From Diphasiastrum complanatum (Eukaryota; Streptophyta; Lycopodiopsida; Lycopodiales; Lycopodiaceae), in contig CM055092.1 in assembly GCA_029204225.1 (NCBI GenBank), positions 10,197,806 through 10,261,805 on the forward strand: a stretch of 64,000 nt of DNA, read 5' to 3'. Under the pieces are notes generated by a model that did not search any database, was not told the origin of the DNA, and saw only the letters and a list, made by a program, of their open reading frames with translations. The position numbers and the translations under genes were made by a program. Positions 60,349 to 64,000 of the stretch are shown piece by piece. Each line of letters opens with the position of its first letter. Position 1 is the stretch's first letter.

Positions 60349-61913
60349 GAGAGAGAGAGAATTAGAATTAGAATTATTATTATTAACGTCTTTTGGTGCC
60401 CAGGGGCACATAAGACAAAAGAGAGTACAAAATGTGAGAAGCATTGTCCGCATAAGGACTTATTTACCAATGAAAAGACAGTAAAACTAAAACTAAAATA
60501 TCGATCTCTCTGTCTCTAAGAGAAAAAGTATCCAAGCTTGACCACCAGCTGGTGAGGGTACAAAGCAAGAGCTTAACCACCTGCTCCGCGGAGGAAACTA
60601 GCTACGAGCAAGCCGAAAGTAATGAGTGATGGTAGTAGTGGGTCGTGATGTAGGCTGGTGGGAGGCGTATGAAGATCTAGTAGCACTGGATCGAGCCGAA
60701 ACTCTCTGTGTCTTCGATCTTCGGACGGGGACGTCAAAATCCGCAACCGAAATATCCACTCTGTCTCGCTTCTGGAAGAACTGAGTAATGTGAGCCTGAC
60801 TGGAATCCATATCTGAGAGCGTAGGTAGAAGTGAAGCTCGTAAAATATACATCTCTCTCAAAAGAAGACCCACACATCTAGCGTCTGGATACTCGAGGAA
60901 GGAGCTCAACGTGAGGGGAATATCTCGGTATAAACAATGGTATCGTCCTCTAATCTCATAGTATACTGGGCAGCGAAAGATGAAATGAAACTCATCTTCC
61001 ACCTCCTGAAGAGAACAGAGCTGACATATCCGCTGCAATCTGGGAGTGTCTGTGTATCTACCTGTCTCGATAGCAAGCTGATGAGAAGAGACTCGAAGCT
61101 GTCCTATACGATATCTCAGACCAAAAGATAGCGTCTGTGTAAGATAAACTGGAAGAATAGGCAAGCCCGAAACATCCAGCCGTAAAAGATGTGTGCCATA
61201 ATAATGTAGCTTGACCCTATCTGGATCAGGATGTGACCATATAGTGCGTATGTAGCTCCGGTAGATCTGCTGTCTGATATAAGCATGGGTTCCATTCGGA
61301 AGATCAAGTGCGGATAAACCCCAAGTCTGAAGAAGGGCTGAGACACTGCGATACCAAGAGTGCTTGGCTCCCTGATCCGCAATGGTACAAGATGAAGTGA
61401 GAGCAGCAACAATGTATCTGGAGGTATCTAGATCTGATACCCTGTGAAGAAAGGTGATGATCTGAAACATAGCACCAACAACTAATGGAGGAGAAGCAAA
61501 CTCGGCTAGTATGATATCATGTGGTACTGAGGGCTTAGCCCGGATTATCCTACTGAGCATGAGAATCTGGATACGAGTAAGATCTCTCCATGTATCGCGT
61601 GATAAATCAGGGCACCAAGTCTCAGCCGAATATAGCACAACTGGGGAGACAGTAGCAGAAAATAGTAGGCATCTGGTAGCAGGATCCTGCACATAATAAG
61701 TAGAGCAAAATCTCTCCATATGCACAAGAGCGGTATGCCCCTTGCGGAGCCTGGCGGTGGCTGCTGGTCGAAAAGTGAGTAGCGGACCAGAGAAAAGAAC
61801 TCCCAAATAGGTGTAGGAGGTCACGATCTCAATCGGTAGCCCGTCATAATAGAAAATCACATCTCTCATATGCTGTCTGTTGGTGTTAAACACCATAATC
61901 TTAGTCTTCTTAA

Positions 61914-61916
<3 letters not shown>
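60349..61916 (-). mobile_element. 5'-truncated LINE copy, minus strand, long open frame
   Basis: The frame from about 61,920 to 60,598 is open for some 440 residues: [130 protein letters not shown] and PVYYEIRGRYHCLY, ending THYFRLARS and a stop. It covers the part after RT up to the C-terminal CCHC-type finger. The RT catalytic box is lost. It is the least decayed LINE here. 3' end: hairpin GTGCCC-CT-GGGCAC read on minus (60,396-60,409), then an AATTCT-type tail and CT units (60,349-60,360). Confidence 0.92.

Positions 61917-61918
<2 letters not shown>

Positions 61919-61984
<66 letters not shown>
61919..61984 (-). repeat. CT microsatellite at LINE 5' junction
   Basis: About 32 GA units on the + strand, directly at the 5' truncation point of the minus-strand LINE. 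Confidence 0.97.
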
Positions 61985-61985
<1 letters not shown>

Positions 61986-62082
61986 AACACATCTTCATGT
62001 CTCTCATAACATCTGCATCATGTTCAACCATTGAACATAACACGCTAAACCCGACACCCTAACAAATGGCACAGTTAACATA

Positions 62083-62107
62083 ACACCCTAAACCCTAAAC
62101 CCTAACA
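62083..62107 (+). repeat. Telomere-like CCCTAAA repeats
   Basis: CACCCTAAACCCTAAACCCT is three near-perfect units of the plant-type telomere repeat. The flanks (62,050-62,200) are rich in related CATAACC/ACAACC words. This is an interstitial tract, not a chromosome end. Another short one is at 63,411-63,425. Confidence 0.8.
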
Positions 62108-62301
62108 AATCATCATAAACCCACAACCCCACAGCCATAACCATTAAAACAAGCCACAACCATAATCATCATAACCACAGCCATAAACATCATCAACCCC
62201 ACATCCTCATTGTGTCGTAGGCATTGCACCACAGGTATGTGCAAATTCAACATCAAAGCAGCACTTGTGTAGCATACACTTAAACTTATGTAGAATGCAT
62301 T

Positions 62302-63000
62302 ATGGTCCAGGAATACAGCCCACAGGTTCGTGATCCCGATACGAACCCAAGTGATTCGGGTATCGTTCGGTCAAAATGGCCCTTCGACGGGAGAGAAACG
62401 CAATTAGGTCAAGTGAAATGGACTAGTTTTGCAGCTTTCCGTCCGACGGCCCCATTTCGTGAAATGGGATCCGTTTTAGGTGCCATCTGTTTCGGCCAAT
62501 GCACAACCTTGATAGGAACTTGTCAGAATAGACAGGACGAGGAAACGACCAACGGTCAGCCCGAAATGTCCGTCCAAAGTTCGATGTTGAATAAGGCTTC
62601 AGGGACACTTTGTGAGGGACGGGAACTGAAAACATTTGGAATCTACAAAAATGGCCCAGGAATACAGTCCACAGATTCGTGATCCTGATACGAACTCAAG
62701 TGGCCGAGCCTGGCTCGATTCGAATATCGTTCGGTCAAAATTGCCCTTCGACAGGATAGAAACGCAATTAGGTCAAGCAAGATGGACTAGTTTTGCAACT
62801 TTCCGTCCGATGGCCCCGTTTCTAGGATCCGTTTCAGGTGCCGTCTGTTTCGGCCAGTGGACAACCTCGATAGGAACATGTGGGAACAGACAGGACGAGG
62901 AACGAATGAACGAACGGACGGCCCAAAACGTCCGTCGGAAGTTCGACATTAAACAAGGCTCCAGGGACACTGTCCGGTCGGGACTTGAAAACTGGGAGAT
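62302..63000. repeat. Tandem duplication, period 349 bp
   Basis: Copy 1 starts at 62,302 (ATGGTCCAGGAATACAGCCC), copy 2 at 62,651 (ATGGCCCAGGAATACAGTCC). They align through blocks such as CAATTAGGTCAAG, ATGGACTAGTTTTGCA, CTGTTTCGGCCA and GACAGGACGAGGAA. Copy 2 has a 15-bp insertion and lacks 6 bp. A later 4-bp length difference shifts any shared reading frame, so a coding origin is not supported. Identity looks moderate, so it is not recent. The family is unknown. Confidence 0.85.
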
Positions 63001-63065
63001 GTTTCGGAGCCCCCTTGTTGGTACTCAAAATTTCGACAACGTGTTGCATCGTGTTGAAGTTGTGC

Positions 63066-63282
63066 CATAAGTAATTAGTAAGCTGTTGAAGTTCATCCGG
63101 GGAGAAACCGATCTCATCAACCGAGACATAGTAGTGTGTAGGTCTTGTGGTTCCCTGTCGTGAATGACAGTTTTGCATAAGTAATTAGTAAGCTGTTGAA
63201 GTTCATCCGGGGGGAAACCGATCTCATCATATAAGACATAGTAGTGTGTAGGTCTTGTGGTTCCCTGTCTTGAGAGCTTGTC
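63066..63282. repeat. Tandem duplication, period 110 bp
   Basis: CATAAGTAATTAGTAAGCTG starts at 63,066 and again at 63,176. Both run through GTTCATCCGGGG and TAGGTCTTGTGGTTCCCTGT with only a few differences. The block GAGAGCTTGTCACTCTTCT then repeats at about 63,274 and 63,328. Confidence 0.9.
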
Positions 63283-63677
63283 ACTCTTCTAGTGAGCATT
63301 CATTTCCCCCAGAGACTTGTGGTCCTTGAGAGCTTGTCACTCTTCTGGATTGCATTTACCTCTTTAAATCCTTTGGTGAGCATTCTCTTCTTTGAGAGAG
63401 TCACTGATGCACCCTAAACCCTAAATCAGTAATCTGTTTTCCATGCAAACCATCATCTTCACTCCAAACCTCTTTCAGATCTTTCTTTTTAAGTTCCCAA
63501 TGAAGGTTCATAATAATTTATGGACTGCTCATTAGTCATCGTTGTTTGGTAATATCTTAGTTATGGGAGGCATGGGCAGTGGTTAGGTTTGTTGCAAATT
63601 TTTTTAGGCACCTTTTTCCTTTTTTTTTTAACAAGAGGGGGCAGGTGGGTGCCAGACACCCTCTGATAATTAATTCC

Positions 63678-63696
63678 GGGGGGGGGGGGGGGGGGG
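63678..63696. repeat. Run of 19 G
   Basis: Nineteen consecutive G on the + strand within a G-rich stretch. Length is likely to be unreliable in sequencing. Confidence 0.9.
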
Positions 63697-63789
63697 CAGC
63701 AGGAGGAAAATTGTTTTAATTTCGTTTTGGGGATGTGGGACAGTGAGGGGAGGGGCCTGTATTTTTCTTTTTGAAAAAAAAAATTGAAA

Positions 63790-63850
63790 AATGCCGGACG
63801 CGCGTCCGCGCCTAGGGTCGGCTTCCTTATATATATATATATATATATAT
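63790..63850. repeat. Second GC-rich/TA foldback-type block
   Basis: GCCGGACGCGCGTCCGCGCC followed by TAGGGTCGGCTTCC and a TA run (63,829-63,850). Same style as 57,390-57,735, shorter. Flanked by A-rich and G-rich tracts. Confidence 0.6.
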
Positions 63851-64000
63851 CTTAGAAACGATGCCCCCCCCAAAAAAAAAAAACGTTTTTTTACAAAGGA
63901 ATTAATTTATGTAAATTTCAGCTAATTAACTTAAAAACAGAAAATTAACTACATTAAACAAATTTACTAATGAGCAGACAACTAATTACAATAATCAGAG

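Noticed and set aside
62083-62107. Chromosome end
   Set aside because: Only three CCCTAAA units, with ordinary repeat DNA on both sides.
62302-63070. Two similar frames (MVQEYSPQ.. and MAQEYSPQ..) as a duplicated gene
   Set aside because: The first two length differences between the copies are multiples of three, but a later 4-bp difference shifts the frame. No known domain is present, so treated as a tandem repeat.
1-64000. CRISPR arrays, bacterial operons, rRNA genes or organelle DNA
   Set aside because: No regularly spaced repeats with unique spacers, no rRNA-like blocks and no organelle genes were seen. Split exons and plant retroelements show nuclear plant DNA.

Overview
This window looks like nuclear DNA from a land plant with a large, repeat-packed genome. 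A conserved plant glycosyltransferase gene (O-fucosyltransferase-like, GT106 type) is split into six short exons over 35 kb of the + strand. Its introns are 3 to 9.5 kb long and full of decayed Copia, Gypsy and LINE copies, tRNA-derived repeats and CT microsatellites. The primer sites of the LTR elements are of the plant initiator-methionine type. A fern or gymnosperm would fit, but the sequence alone does not settle the species, so that is inference.

Layout. 0.6-35.5 kb holds the host gene (exons at 626, 6499, 15509, 22557, 25716 and 35361; every splice phase joins correctly). Its introns hold a double tRNA-derived repeat (1.2-1.36 kb), Copia LTRs and fragments (1.5-3.6, 8.5-9.9, 10.9-14.6 kb), Gypsy fragments (3.7-4.3, 10.6-10.97, 15.0, 28.2-29.4 kb), a solo LTR (24.8 kb), LINE copies in several states of decay (8.2, 15.9-20.9, 26.5-27.6, 29.7-34.0 kb) and a hAT transposase remnant inside one LINE (32.2 kb). 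The next expected exon was not found in the remaining 28 kb. 37-38.9 kb is a Copia 3' end on the minus strand. 41-55.3 kb is two head-to-tail LINE copies, the second split by a 7.28-kb Gypsy chromovirus with intact ends and an exact 5-bp target duplication (47,906-55,189). That Gypsy element carries a nested Copia fragment.

The most interesting coding sequence is a single minus-strand open frame of about 344 codons at 55.6-56.65 kb. It has an H-hydrophobic-Q motif and a YxxK motif like those of HUH (Rep-type) endonucleases, and it stands alone without a helicase. It resembles the Rep-only DNA transposons called Replitrons. The segment carrying it is bracketed by CT microsatellites.

From 57.3 kb on there are GC-rich foldback sequences built on GGACGCGTCC palindromes with a TA core, two minus-strand LINE copies (58.1-59.7 and 60.35-61.9 kb), telomere-like CCCTAAA repeats and two tandem duplications (62.3-63.3 kb).

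Apart from the host gene and perhaps the HUH gene, almost nothing here is intact. Two structural observations stand out. The LINE family ends in a short hairpin whose two arms change together between copies, next to a CT tail. A Copia copy at 13.0-14.6 kb keeps its domain order but has two blocks flipped in place.
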